Shown here piece after piece: positions 15,508-24,781 of a DNA stretch of 56,749 nt. The notes under the pieces were generated by a model. It had not been told where the DNA came from, made no database searches, and was given only the letters and a program-made list of their open reading frames with translations. The position numbers were made by a program, and so were the translations under genes. The DNA comes from Candidatus Binataceae bacterium (GTDB lineage Bacteria; Desulfobacterota; Binatia; Binatales; Binataceae), in NCBI GenBank assembly GCA_035500095.1, contig DATJXN010000044.1:1-56749 (forward strand), read 5' to 3'. Within the stretch, counting starts at the first letter, position 1, and each line of letters begins with the position of its first letter.

Positions 15508-17790
15508 TCAAGTGCCGGGCGGCTGCTCGTCGCTGGCGAAGCGTTCGAGCACGTTGCCCGTGATGCGCGAGACGTTGTTGTCGTAGTTGTTATGGGAGAG
15601 GCTTCCGCACCAGGCGATCGAGCTCGTGGAAAAAACCGCGCCACCGCCCGCGGTGGTGAAGTACACGATATCGCCGCGCACGCCCGAGTCCTGCCTGCCG
15701 CCGGTGCCCGGATAATTGAATGCGATCTCCTCGACTACGCGAAGATAGTTGTCGCTGTGCCCTTCCGAACTCGCGAGCAGCATCGTGTTGGGCGGCGTGC
15801 CGAGCGCGCGATCGTAGCGGTCGAGCTCATGGCCGGCGGCGCCGTCGCCGACGAGGCCGAAGTTGCCCAACAGTTCGTCCTCGCCGACGCCTTCGAAGAT
15901 GAAGCTCGCGTTGGAGTGCGTGCTGTCGGGCATGCGCCGAAAATACGACGAACGGTCGAAGCCCTGCGCCGCGAAGCCGACGCCAACGAGCTTCTGCGGG
16001 GGGCGAGCGCGGCTGCGCCATACGCCGCCGCGCTCTCCGGTGGTGCTGTGAAAATACTCGCCCGGTTGCGCCTCCCAGGCGCCCGATCCGCCTTCCGCCT
16101 TGCGCACCTCGACCAGGTACGGCTTTCCGGGATGGTACGACGTGATCCAGTAAAAACCGTTGCCGCCGAGATACATCAGTCGCCCGCCCGTGATGAGATA
16201 GTTTTCCAACCCGTCGAGCATCGCGGACGAGTAGTATTCGGGATGGGTGCCGCTGAGCACCACATTATAGCCGCGAAGCAGCGCGGCGCCCTCGCGATGC
16301 AGGTCCTCGTCGGTGATGACGTCGTAGCGAAAGCCCCTCGCGTTCAGCCAGTCGACGAGGTGAAGGTCGGCCGCGAGCCCCCATAGAGTTCCGCCGAAGC
16401 GATGATGCGGCCGCATGTTGGGAATCGGGCGCAGCCGCGAGACGTAGCATACGCCGCTGCCGTCGGAATGATGATCGTAGGTCGAAAGCCCGAACTCCGG
16501 ATGTTCATAGAGATAAATGTCTTCGGGCCCCAGCACCGTCGTGTGGCCGACGATCGCCTGGGTGCCCTGTCCGAAACTCAAATGCTCGTTTGAGTAGGCG
16601 AGGTAGGAAGCGGTCGGAACCAGGAACGCGATCTTGGCGGTGGGACCGCTCGACGGCGCGCGCACGATGAACGGGATGTAATCGACCGCGTTGCCGGCGC
16701 TGACCCGCGCCGCGTAAACGTCGGAGCACATCGTATCCGGAACTACCAACTCGAAGTCCATCTCCCAGCCGGCGTCCTCGAGGTCGTCGTCGTGGAAATG
16801 GATCGCGCCGTACTCGGCGGGCGCGTGGATGAAATGCTCTTCGCGGCTGGTCCAGTTGTGTCCGGTCATCGCGCGCGCCGGCGCGTTGACGCATCGTCCG
16901 TGTAGATCGTTGCCCGAGGCGTCGGTGACGCGATCGGTCGCGATGCCGTCGAGGCCGATGCCGTCGGCGAAGTCCCATCGCGCGACAAGGCCGCGGCTGT
17001 CCGGCTCGCGACCCGCGGCCAGTTCGTCGAATTGACCCGCGCCGAGCGCATGGCCATAGACGCGCGGCCGATCGATCTTGCCGTTGTAATGGCCGCCGAC
17101 AATGAGGGCTCCTGAAGCCGCCTTGCCCGCGGCCCATCCGGCGATCACGGCCACCGATTCCGAGTGGAAGTTTACCTGCTCGGCGGTCGCCGCGTGCATC
17201 AGCGCAGGCGGCAGCACAGCTATGCGCCCGACGATCGAATTGACTGCGTTGTGTACCGGCGCGAGGTGCAGGATCGCGCGTCCGCTCGCGCCGTCGTGGC
17301 TGGCGCCGGCGGAGTACCAGAGCCCCGCGCTCAAAGGCTCCGGCGCGGCGATTTGAACGAGATGCCCGGCGCCGTCGCCGAGCCATATTGCAAGCCGTCC
17401 GTGCTCATCGATGACCAGCGCCCACCCCGCGCGCCGCTCCGGATCCCAGCGCGTCACGATTCCCTGCGCGCGCCGCGCCGGCGTGGTCGGCATTATGAAG
17501 GCGTGAACCGAGATCGAGTGTCCGACGTTAAGGAGCGCGCCCGCATCGTCGATCGCGATATGCGAGCCGCTGTAGGTCGGCTGGAAACGTCCCGGATATT
17601 GGCCGCTCACGGGAGTCGCGATCACTTCTTCCTTGGGGCCCGGACCGGCCGGATTGGCGTCACCGTTGATTAGGCGCACGATGTCGGCGCGATAGCGCGT
17701 GGCGCCTTCGAGGCTCACCATGAAGCGGATGCGCTCGCCGGGTTTGACGCTGATCTGATCGCTGTATCCGTGGATGTGTTTGTTTGCCAT
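15508..17790 (-). CDS. N,N-dimethylformamidase-type amidohydrolase, large (beta) subunit
   Basis: 760 residues, almost the length of characterised dimethylformamidase large subunits (about 762). After an N-terminal beta domain (MANKHIHGYSDQISVKPGE) comes a LamG/concanavalin-like insertion at about 85-300, then the catalytic domain. Residues matching the reported 2-Tyr-1-carboxylate iron site are at the expected places: Y399 in SYLAYS, Y438 in STYDHH, and E518 in THPEYY. Known members hydrolyse DMF to dimethylamine and formate. The ATG at 17790 has GGAG 11 nt upstream; the frame stays open much further upstream, but that stretch overlaps the small-subunit gene in another frame. Substrate could be another small N-substituted amide. 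Confidence 0.88.
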   Translation of the reverse strand: MANKHIHGYSDQISVKPGERIRFMVSLEGATRYRADIVRLINGDANPAGPGPKEEVIATPVSGQYPGRFQPTYSGSHIAIDDAGALLNVGHSISVHAFIMPTTPARRAQGIVTRWDPERRAGWALVIDEHGRLAIWLGDGAGHLVQIAAPEPLSAGLWYSAGASHDGASGRAILHLAPVHNAVNSIVGRIAVLPPALMHAATAEQVNFHSESVAVIAGWAAGKAASGALIVGGHYNGKIDRPRVYGHALGAGQFDELAAGREPDSRGLVARWDFADGIGLDGIATDRVTDASGNDLHGRCVNAPARAMTGHNWTSREEHFIHAPAEYGAIHFHDDDLEDAGWEMDFELVVPDTMCSDVYAARVSAGNAVDYIPFIVRAPSSGPTAKIAFLVPTASYLAYSNEHLSFGQGTQAIVGHTTVLGPEDIYLYEHPEFGLSTYDHHSDGSGVCYVSRLRPIPNMRPHHRFGGTLWGLAADLHLVDWLNARGFRYDVITDEDLHREGAALLRGYNVVLSGTHPEYYSSAMLDGLENYLITGGRLMYLGGNGFYWITSYHPGKPYLVEVRKAEGGSGAWEAQPGEYFHSTTGERGGVWRSRARPPQKLVGVGFAAQGFDRSSYFRRMPDSTHSNASFIFEGVGEDELLGNFGLVGDGAAGHELDRYDRALGTPPNTMLLASSEGHSDNYLRVVEEIAFNYPGTGGRQDSGVRGDIVYFTTAGGGAVFSTSSIAWCGSLSHNNYDNNVSRITGNVLERFASDEQPPGT

Positions 17791-17831
17791 GTGGCGGTGG
17801 TCTCCGTTCGGTCGCGGATGGGGGCGGATAG

Positions 17832-18194
17832 CTAGTCGCGCATTAACTGATCGACGCGCATCAGGAAGACGGCGTGCGCCGCCTTGGCTTCCGAATTGTA
17901 GGAGCGCTCGTCGACGAAGACCGGCGCCTGGCCGGGAACGCCAGTCATCCGCGCGACGCGCCATTGTTTGAACGGCCGCGTGCACACGATTACGAACTGG
18001 TCGAGCAGGTTGGGGCGGCGAAAGTAGTTGAGCACGCGGTCCAGCGCGTCGCTGTGGATGCCGACCGGGTCGCGTTTGTGCTCGCCAATGAGCTTTTTGG
18101 TGACGAGCGGGCGAAGCGACTCGCGCATCCGCCTGTCCCATCGGGCAAAGGCAATCTGGCTGCGGTCGGCTGGGGCGCTGTCCGTTTCGGCCAT
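17832..18194 (-). CDS. N,N-dimethylformamidase-type small (alpha) subunit
   Basis: 120 residues, in line with the roughly 130-residue small subunit of known enzymes and encoded just before the large subunit in the same order, 41 nt apart. Shared features with the family are the HSDALDRVLNYFRR segment at about 47-60 and the C-terminal AAHAVFLMRVDQL helix. It is all-helical with no catalytic motif, and in the known enzyme it packs against the large subunit. AAGGAG precedes the ATG. Pairing of both subunits makes the functional class considerably firmer than either alone. Confidence 0.83.
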   Translation of the reverse strand: MAETDSAPADRSQIAFARWDRRMRESLRPLVTKKLIGEHKRDPVGIHSDALDRVLNYFRRPNLLDQFVIVCTRPFKQWRVARMTGVPGQAPVFVDERSYNSEAKAAHAVFLMRVDQLMRD

Positions 18195-18289
18195 CGGCTG
18201 TTCGCTCCTTGAGGAGTGCGTTCAGGCGCTCTGCGACGGCAATAGCGAAAATTCGCGCGGAAGTCATCCGCCACGAGCGGAGAGCCGGG

Positions 18290-19462
18290 TCAGAACAGCA
18301 GGCCGTAGTTGTGCTCCAGTCCGAGCAGGACGCGCCCGGCGACCTCCCAGGTCTTGACCGACACGACCGTGTGCTGATTGGCGGTCTGCATATCGCGCAG
18401 ACGGCGATCGAACGCATTGCCGCTATAAACGGACGATCCTCCGTTGGCCTTGTACAGCAGTTCGACCGCCTGCAGGCATGCGGCGCTCGAATGCGCCATC
18501 GCGAGCCGGCCGCGTGCGCGCTGCTTGTGCGACGGAGGGTCGCCGGCTGCCATCGTGTTCCACATGTCGCCGAACGCTTCGTAGACAAAGCCGCGCGCCG
18601 AACTGAGCAGCGCCTCGGCCTGGGCCACCGCGCTTTGAACGTAAGCCTCCTCGCGCAGCATCCCGGGTTTGCCCGCCGCCGGAGATTTGAAAGTCAGCGC
18701 CTTGTTCGAGGCCATCGCGATGAATTCTTCTATCGCGCCGCGCGCGATTCCAAGGTGCACTCCAGACACCTTGTAGATGAGCAAATTGGGCAACGCATAG
18801 AGCGGGCCTTCCCGGTAGATGGTGGGTGCGGCCAGGTTGAAGGTCCGTTCCTCCGGGATGAAACGATCCTTGACCGTCCAGTCGTGACTGCCGCTTCCGC
18901 GGAGGCCGTTGGTGTACCACGTATCGAGAATCTCGCATTCCGCAGTCGGCAGAAAACCGAAACGGGTTTCGGGGAGGCCGTTGGGCATCAGGCGCGGCGA
19001 ATCGCCCTCGAAGATCAGAAAATGGCCGATGAGCCAGGTTGCATGCTGACAGCCGCTCCCAAACGGCCATCGGCCGTTCGCGATGTAGCCATCCCTGGTC
19101 TTCACCGCCTTGCCCGGTGGAGCAAATGTGATCGCCGTTACCGCGTCGAGGTCGCGATACATCTCGCGCGCCACGGACTGGTCGATGTATGCGGTCATGT
19201 AGCCGCCGTCGATACCGATCATCGTGCACCAGCCGGTCGATCCGTCGGCGATCGACAACTCCTCGATCACGCGCACCTGCGTGAGAAAATCGAGTTCCGG
19301 CCCGCCCCACGCCCGCGGCATCGCCATCCGGAACATCCCGGCGCGCTGCATCTCGCGCACCAGATGCGGCGGCAGCCGGCGTCCCTGTTCGATTTCGTCT
19401 GCCGCGGCGCGGACTTTCGGAGCAAGCGCGCGTGCGGCGTCGAGCGTGCGAGCCACCGCCAT
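18290..19462 (-). CDS. group D flavin-dependent monooxygenase (acyl-CoA dehydrogenase fold)
   Basis: 390 residues with the acyl-CoA dehydrogenase fold but of the monooxygenase branch (HsaA, DszC, HpaB-C2 relatives): LPPHLVREMQRAGMFRMAMP near 30-49, GSTGWCTMI near 74-82, RGSGSHDW near 190-197, and the Acyl-CoA_dh_2-type C-terminal helices. The catalytic Glu of true acyl-CoA dehydrogenases is not evident. Such enzymes hydroxylate with FMNH2 or FADH2 supplied by a separate reductase; none is adjacent. It lies 95 nt before the dimethylformamidase-type small subunit, so it may act first on a substrate whose product is then hydrolysed. The 391 bp upstream (19463-19853) hold no gene I can support. 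Confidence 0.82.
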   Translation of the reverse strand: MAVARTLDAARALAPKVRAAADEIEQGRRLPPHLVREMQRAGMFRMAMPRAWGGPELDFLTQVRVIEELSIADGSTGWCTMIGIDGGYMTAYIDQSVAREMYRDLDAVTAITFAPPGKAVKTRDGYIANGRWPFGSGCQHATWLIGHFLIFEGDSPRLMPNGLPETRFGFLPTAECEILDTWYTNGLRGSGSHDWTVKDRFIPEERTFNLAAPTIYREGPLYALPNLLIYKVSGVHLGIARGAIEEFIAMASNKALTFKSPAAGKPGMLREEAYVQSAVAQAEALLSSARGFVYEAFGDMWNTMAAGDPPSHKQRARGRLAMAHSSAACLQAVELLYKANGGSSVYSGNAFDRRLRDMQTANQHTVVSVKTWEVAGRVLLGLEHNYGLLF

Positions 19463-19853
19463 GTCATCGGAGTCAGGAATGAGCCGTCCTCCCTGCGTCT
19501 GAGCTTTCGCGGCAGTCTAATCGCCTCGCGCGCGATGCGCTACGACGTTCGCCCCAAAGCGGGTGCGGCGGCCGATTCGGCCGCCGCATCCGCTTTCGCA
19601 TCTCCCCCGCTGCGCTCAGGCCAGTTCCGAAATATCTCCCTTCCAGAATCGCGAAGCGAGATCGATCTCGCCTTCCGAAAACCCACGCTTGCTTTCCTAA
19701 CCATCGCGGCAAACTTAAGTCAAACAGCACCTACTGAAACGCATGATTGTCGAAGCGAGATCGCCTACACGCTGGTGTTCCTGACTCACGGGAGCGTTTG
19801 ATAGGTTGGAACCTCTGAGTAATCGTCGAAGCGAATTTCAATGTGAGGCGAAG

Positions 19854-20105
19854 ATGCTCGAGCTCAGACCAAACTGCGAATGTTGCAACAGGGATTTGCC
19901 GCCGGCGGCGGCCGACGCGATGATCTGCTCGTTCGAGTGCACGTTCTGCCGCGATTGCGTGGACAACAGGCTGGGCGGTCGCTGCCCGAATTGCGGAGGC
20001 AATCTCGTGGCGCGCCCGATTCGTCCGGCGTCGATGCTGGCGAAATATCCGGCGTCAACGGCGCGAGTGTTCAAGCCGCAAGGCTGCGGCCGACAGGCCG
20101 GCTGA
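19854..20105 (+). CDS. DUF1272 domain-containing zinc-binding-type protein
   Basis: 83 residues from an ATG that begins MLELRPNCECC, the standard opening of DUF1272; a longer frame starts at a TTG 48 bp upstream and is not needed. Nine cysteines at 8, 10, 11, 25, 29, 32, 35, 44 and 47 form a RING/zinc-ribbon-like pattern, followed by GGNLVARPIRP. Function of the family is unknown. It is a single gene just before the direct repeat that marks the Kelch segment. Confidence 0.87.
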   Translation: MLELRPNCECCNRDLPPAAADAMICSFECTFCRDCVDNRLGGRCPNCGGNLVARPIRPASMLAKYPASTARVFKPQGCGRQAG

Positions 20106-20121
20106 AATCGAAGCGGCCGCC

Positions 20122-20184
20122 TAGACTTCAAGCCGCCAGGCGTCGCCGTCGCGGACGATCCGGCCCGCGCTCGGCGTCGCGAAG
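20122..20184. repeat. 63-bp direct repeat, left copy (duplicated 3' end of the MBL-hydrolase gene)
   Basis: This segment is identical over 63 bp to 22288-22350, which encodes the last 20 or so codons and most of the stop codon of the metallo-hydrolase gene on the minus strand. Here it is an orphan: beyond 20184 the similarity stops. The rest of the gene-free stretch 20106-20430 shows nothing else recognisable. Confidence 0.9.
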
Positions 20185-20430
20185 CGTTGTCACCTTAACG
20201 CGGCCCCGGCGCCCCCGAGATAGCTGGATGAATCCGGCAGTGCGCAACCGGGCAACCGCGCCCGGACGGTGACGAAGTTGCTCGGTGGGCGGTTGCTGCA
20301 AACTGGCGGCCTGCCCACGTTTCACAATTTTTGCATCAGCGCTTAACGCTCTGCGCGCGCGACGGTAGGGACGGCTTGCTCGGTTGCCGATATTTGCGCT
20401 GTAACAGTAATTGATGCTACGTTTGTCATC

Positions 20431-21960
20431 ATGCGGACAAATTGTTTCAAGCGATGCGTGGATATCTTGAAACTAGTCGCCTCTTTGCAGGTGACGTTTG
20501 CCTCCTTTTTGATGCTCGCTGCTCCCGCCTGGTCTCAGACGCCGGGGACCTTTTCTCTGACGGGCAGCATGTCCACGCCACGCTTCGGCCAGACGGCGAC
20601 ACTGCTGGCCAATGGGCAGGTTCTGGTGGCGGGCGGCGTCCAGCAATCAGGTCACGTCGCTGCTTTACAGAGCGCAGAGATATATGATCGCGCGCTTGGT
20701 CAATTCGCGCCCACCGGAAGCCTCAATCAGGGACGTGAGAATGCCACGGCGGTGCGACTCGCGAGCGGCCAAGTGCTCGTCATCGGAGGCGACAGCTTCG
20801 GCATTTCTCTCAACAGCGCGGAGATTTTTGACCCTGCGAGCGGTACTTTTACGCCGACGGGGAACATGAACACCCCGCGTCAAAATGCAGCCGCGTGGTT
20901 GCTTAATTAACAATGGCAAGGTTCTCATCGCTGGCTGCTCTGAGACCTCGCCGACGAGAGCTGAACTGTATGACCCCGTCTCTGGCACATTCGCTCCCAC
21001 CGCCGGCTCAATGGTGGTGAACCGCTGTCCAATTGCGAGTGCCCCGCTGCCCGATGGCCGCATCCTCTTCGCAGGCCCCGATGCCAGTGCGGAAATCTAT
21101 GACCCATCGACAGACAGCTTCAGTTCGACCGGCAATATGCACATTGCTCGGGAGGGCGCCGCCGCCGCGCCGCTGCCGGATGGCACAATCCTCATCAGCG
21201 GGGGCGGGGTGTGCGGATTCCTCGCCTGCGCCGAGATCTACGACCCCGCCTCAGGTTCGTTCAGCTTCACCGGCAACATGACTAAGCAGCGCGTCAATCA
21301 AACGGCTATCGCGCTGCCTGATGGCGAGGTTCTGGAGGTGCTGGGATCGGACGGTTCTGGGATTGCCACCTCGGCCGAACTATACCATCCGAGCTTTGAG
21401 GAGTTTTTTTCAACTCGTAGTCCGATTGCGCAACGATTGTCCGGCACTGCCACATTGCTCGCGAGCGGCCAGGTGTTGCTCGCCGGTGGTGAGGGCTCCA
21501 ACTCCACGGCGACCCCCAGCGCTGAGCTTTACACACCGTCGCCCGCGTGGATTCCCTTCTCCTCGTTCTCGGCTAACGTACAGATTCACGGCGGCAAGAA
21601 ACCCAGCTTCAATGTTAATGGGACAGCCACTCCGGCCGCGAACGGGTCTGCGGTCAATCCCTCGACCCCGGATGTCTATCTGTGGCTGGGTACGCACTCA
21701 GTCACGAACGCGGGTACGTACTCAGTCACGATCCCGGCCGGCTCGTTTGTCTACGATCCGAAGCACGGCTCGTACACGTTTTCGGGAGTGATCCAAAACG
21801 TCTCCCTGGAGGTTCTAATCCAGCAGCTCGGCGGTACAGTCGCGTTCTCTGCACCGCGAACGGCTTCGACTTGAGCAACAGCTCGAACCCAATGCCGATA
21901 GAGCTTCATCTGGGCAGCGACGTCGGCATAACGACTATTGCCGCAAAGTTCGTAAGTTAA
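20431..21960 (+). pseudogene. secreted seven-repeat Kelch beta-propeller protein, frameshifted twice
   Basis: The first frame (20431-20910) opens with a Sec signal peptide ending near APAWSQ and two Kelch-type repeats (GQVLVAGG, SAEIYD, FAPTGS), then hits a stop after WLLN. The third repeat continues at once in another frame (to 21874) with NNGKVLIAG, and repeats four to seven follow. Near 21840-21860 the frame changes back, since the original frame reads a plausible C-terminus (NGFDLSNSSNPMPIEL) ending at 21960. Seven repeats predict one complete beta-propeller followed by a beta-sandwich-like tail. A net +1 change near 20907 and a compensating one near 21850 explain both breaks. It is either a young pseudogene or affected by assembly indels. 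Lower GC than its neighbours and flanked by 63-bp direct repeats. Confidence 0.75.
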
Positions 21961-22286
21961 AGGTCCGCGACGAAGCTCTTCGCCGCCGATCAGCTAATTG
22001 GACCTAACCGCGGGCGCAGGCGTAGTTGTCGAAGTTGCCGGGCGTCTCTGCACCCCGCAGGACGCATCGGCGTCCCCAAGGCTCGCCGGCGTGGCTTCTC
22101 CACCGTGCTGGCGGGCCTTCTTCGTCTTGGCCGCGGTAGCGGCGAGCGGGGTGGCGGAGTTTCCGGATTTTTCGAATGAAAAATTCGTGAGCACTCAGCG
22201 CGCCGTTTGCCCGATCTCCCAACCAGACTTTGACCTCCCTACCCTCCGCAGTGCCGCGGCGACCGAACAACCGAACCAGTGGCCAA
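21961..22286. other. gene-free spacer inside the repeat-bounded segment
   Basis: 326 bp between the end of the Kelch gene and the stop codon of the metallo-hydrolase gene. I see no convincing coding frame, RNA gene or terminal inverted repeat; open frames across it have no recognisable protein features. Confidence 0.5.
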
Positions 22287-23135
22287 TTAGACTTCAAGCC
22301 GCCAGGCGTCGCCGTCGCGGACGATCCGGCCCGCGCTCGGCGTCGCGAAGTGCGTCCCCAGCACGAGGACTGGCTTGTCGCCGTACCTTTCAAGGAACGC
22401 GCGCCGGGTCGCGATCGCCTGGGCGAAATCGGTATCGAACTGGCTGCCCCATTCCGGATGCGCCATCTGCACCGGATGATGCATCAGGTCGCCCGTGATC
22501 ACCGCCTCCTCTCCGCGCGAGGAGATACGGACGCTGTGATGGCCGGGAGTGTGTCCGGGAGTCGCTTCGAGGCGGACCTCGCCGGAGATGCGCGCGTCGC
22601 TTTCGACAAGGTCGGCAAGGCCGGCCTCGAACACCGGACGCACCGAGTCGGCGAGCAATTCACGCGTGTCGGCCTCGCTCGCTTTCGACCAGTGGTCCCA
22701 CTCCTTGCGTCCGATGAGATATCGCGCGCGCGGAAACGTCGGCACCCATTTGCCGTCAACGAGCATCGTGTTCCACCCGACATGATCGACGTGTAGATGA
22801 GTGCAGAGCACACGATCGATCGATTCGCGCGCGAAGCCGGCCTTCTCCAGGTCAGCCAGGAATGGCAACTGCAGCATGTTCCATCCGGGAAACGCGCGAC
22901 GCTTGTCGTTGCCGATACAGGTATCGACGACGATGCGATGGCCCGGCGCTTCAATGACGAAGGCGTGCACGCTCATGATCACTTTGCCGTCCGCGTTGGC
23001 GAAGTGCGGGCGCAGCCAGGGCACCGTGCGGATGTTCTCGGGCGAGCCGTCTTTCAGCACAAAGGTGGCTTTTGAGGTCGTCTCCATCTCGACGACCCGG
23101 GTGATTGTGACGTCGCCAATCTTCCAGCGGTTCAT
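22287..23135 (-). CDS. MBL-fold metallo-hydrolase
   Basis: 282 residues of the metallo-beta-lactamase fold with the metal motif HLHVDH at 113-118, a second ligand region ATPGHTPGHHS near residues 186-196, and GDLMHH near 209-214. The closest general types are quorum-quenching lactonase-like and glyoxalase II-like hydrolases; the substrate is not predictable. The ATG at 23135 is preferred because GGAGGT stands 4 nt upstream; the frame runs nine codons further. Its final 20 or so codons are duplicated 2.1 kb away at 20122-20184. Confidence 0.87.
   Translation of the reverse strand: MNRWKIGDVTITRVVEMETTSKATFVLKDGSPENIRTVPWLRPHFANADGKVIMSVHAFVIEAPGHRIVVDTCIGNDKRRAFPGWNMLQLPFLADLEKAGFARESIDRVLCTHLHVDHVGWNTMLVDGKWVPTFPRARYLIGRKEWDHWSKASEADTRELLADSVRPVFEAGLADLVESDARISGEVRLEATPGHTPGHHSVRISSRGEEAVITGDLMHHPVQMAHPEWGSQFDTDFAQAIATRRAFLERYGDKPVLVLGTHFATPSAGRIVRDGDAWRLEV
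22288..22350. repeat. 63-bp direct repeat, right copy (3' end of the intact MBL-hydrolase gene)
   Basis: Identical to 20122-20184. It covers the last 20 or so codons and part of the stop codon of the metallo-hydrolase gene. One base outside it, both copies still complete a stop (TAA here, TAG at the left copy). Confidence 0.9.
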
Positions 23136-23232
23136 CTGCACCTCCGGTGATGCTGGGCGCAAGTTAACCCGGCGCGCCGCGGCGCCGCAATCGGATTGGT
23201 GTCCGCCGCATACGCGTGGGCGCGCGCCCCGT

Positions 23233-24618
23233 CTAGCGTTCTTCCGCGCCCTCGAAGTAGCCGGTCTCCGGCGCGTAGTTCTCGAAGCGGGTGAACTGGC
23301 TGATGTAGGTGAGCTTGGCCGTGTCGGTAGGGCCGTTGCGCTGCTTGGCGACGATCACCTCGGCCACGCCCGGCTCCTTGCTGTCGCGATGGTACATTTC
23401 GTCGCGATAGATGAAGGCAATCACGTCGGCGTCCTGCTCGATCGCGCCCGACTCGCGCAGGTCGGCGAGCAGCGGGCGGCGGTCGGGGCGCGTTTCGACC
23501 TGACGGTTGAGCTGCGAAAGCGCGATCACCGGGACGCGCAGTTCCTTGGCCAACGACTTGAGCGAGCGCGAGATCTCGGCGATCTCCTTTTCTCGCGATT
23601 CGCCGGGCCGCGCCGCGCGCATCAGCTGCAGATAGTCCACGATGATCAGTCCCAGGTTGGCGCTGGAATCGCGCGCGAGCCGCCGGCACTTGGCCTTCAG
23701 CACGATTGCAGAAGTGTCCGAGCTGTCGTCGATGAAGATCGGGGCCTCGGCCAGGCGCGCCGCCGCCACCGCGAGTTTGGGAAAGTCGCGTTCGCCGAGA
23801 TAGCCGGCGCGCGCCTTGGAGCTATCGACCCGAGCCTCCGAGCACAAAAGCCGCAGCACGAGCTGCTCCTTGGACATTTCGAGGGAGAAAAACGCGACGC
23901 CGCGGCGCGGCTCCGCCTCGGTCGCCGCGTATGCGGCGATATTCAGCGCGAGCGCCGTCTTGCCCATCGAGGGGCGCGCCGCGAGCACGATCAGGTCGGC
24001 TGGCTGCAGGCCGGCGGTGATGCGGTCGAGATCGGTGAAGCCGGTCGGCACGCCCGTCACCATCTCCTTGCGCTCGTAGAGCCGCTCGATGATCTTGAGC
24101 GACTCGCGCGTCAGCTCGTGCATCGTGTGGAACGAGGCACGGATGCGGCGCTCGGATATCTCGAAGATCTTGTGCTCGGCCTCGTCGAGGAACTCGTCCA
24201 CCCGCGCGGGCGCGTCGTAAGCGGAAGAGGCGATTTCGGTCGCGGTCGAGGCGAGCGCGCGCAGCACCGCCTTTTCGCGCACGATGCGCGCGTAGTGCGC
24301 GACGTTGGAAGCGGTCGGGACGCAGGCCGCGAGCTCTGCGATGTAGGCTGGGCCGCCGATCGCTTCGAGCTTGCCGCGCGTGCGCAACGCGTCGGTCATC
24401 GTGATCGCGTCGACCGGCTGGTTGCGATCCGACAGATCGATCATCACGCGGAAGATCTCGCGATGGGACTCGCGATAGAAGTCGTCGGGATTGAGAACTT
24501 CGACGGCCTGGTTGATGGCCTCGTTCTCGAGCAGGATCGCGCCGAGCACCGATTGCTCGGCCTCCAGGTTCTGTGGAGGTACGCGCCTTAGAATGTCATC
24601 CGTGGATGCCGCCGCCAC
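23233..24618 (-). CDS. dnaB: replicative DNA helicase DnaB
   Basis: 461 residues, full length. The N-terminal helical domain starts RVPPQNLEAEQSVLGA at about 12-27 and is followed by the linker and RecA-like motor. Walker A is ARPSMGKT at 214-221, Walker B is LIIVDYLQLM, and the C-terminal part has the SQLNRQVETRPDRRP and LRESGAIEQDADV motifs. It unwinds DNA ahead of the replication fork as a hexamer. No intein is present. The start is a GTG with a GAAGGGG-type site upstream. Confidence 0.97.
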   Translation of the reverse strand: MAAASTDDILRRVPPQNLEAEQSVLGAILLENEAINQAVEVLNPDDFYRESHREIFRVMIDLSDRNQPVDAITMTDALRTRGKLEAIGGPAYIAELAACVPTASNVAHYARIVREKAVLRALASTATEIASSAYDAPARVDEFLDEAEHKIFEISERRIRASFHTMHELTRESLKIIERLYERKEMVTGVPTGFTDLDRITAGLQPADLIVLAARPSMGKTALALNIAAYAATEAEPRRGVAFFSLEMSKEQLVLRLLCSEARVDSSKARAGYLGERDFPKLAVAAARLAEAPIFIDDSSDTSAIVLKAKCRRLARDSSANLGLIIVDYLQLMRAARPGESREKEIAEISRSLKSLAKELRVPVIALSQLNRQVETRPDRRPLLADLRESGAIEQDADVIAFIYRDEMYHRDSKEPGVAEVIVAKQRNGPTDTAKLTYISQFTRFENYAPETGYFEGAEER

Positions 24619-24781
24619 AACCGACCCCTTCCGCCCCTTTCCGCTCGAACCGCCCCGCGCAACCGGAAATCAAGTATCGGCGATGCGGCGGCAGGGGACA
24701 AGTGGACGCGGCGCGAATATCGCACAAACCCTGAAAGACTTTGCACACTATCAACAAATGAAAGGCACGAACGAAGAAGGA

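Noticed and set aside
14785..16386. 533-codon plus-strand open frame
   Set aside because: It lies antisense to the MOSC and dimethylformamidase large-subunit genes, is Arg/Ala/His-rich with no domain pattern, and results from high GC in the third codon position.
17791..18588. Upstream extension of the dimethylformamidase large-subunit frame
   Set aside because: It overlaps the small-subunit gene in another frame and has Arg/Pro-rich nonsense; the family start at 17790 fits length and position.
22801..24591. 596-codon plus-strand open frame opposite dnaB
   Set aside because: Antisense to dnaB and the MBL hydrolase; composition is Arg/Ala/Leu/Glu-biased and no motif is visible.
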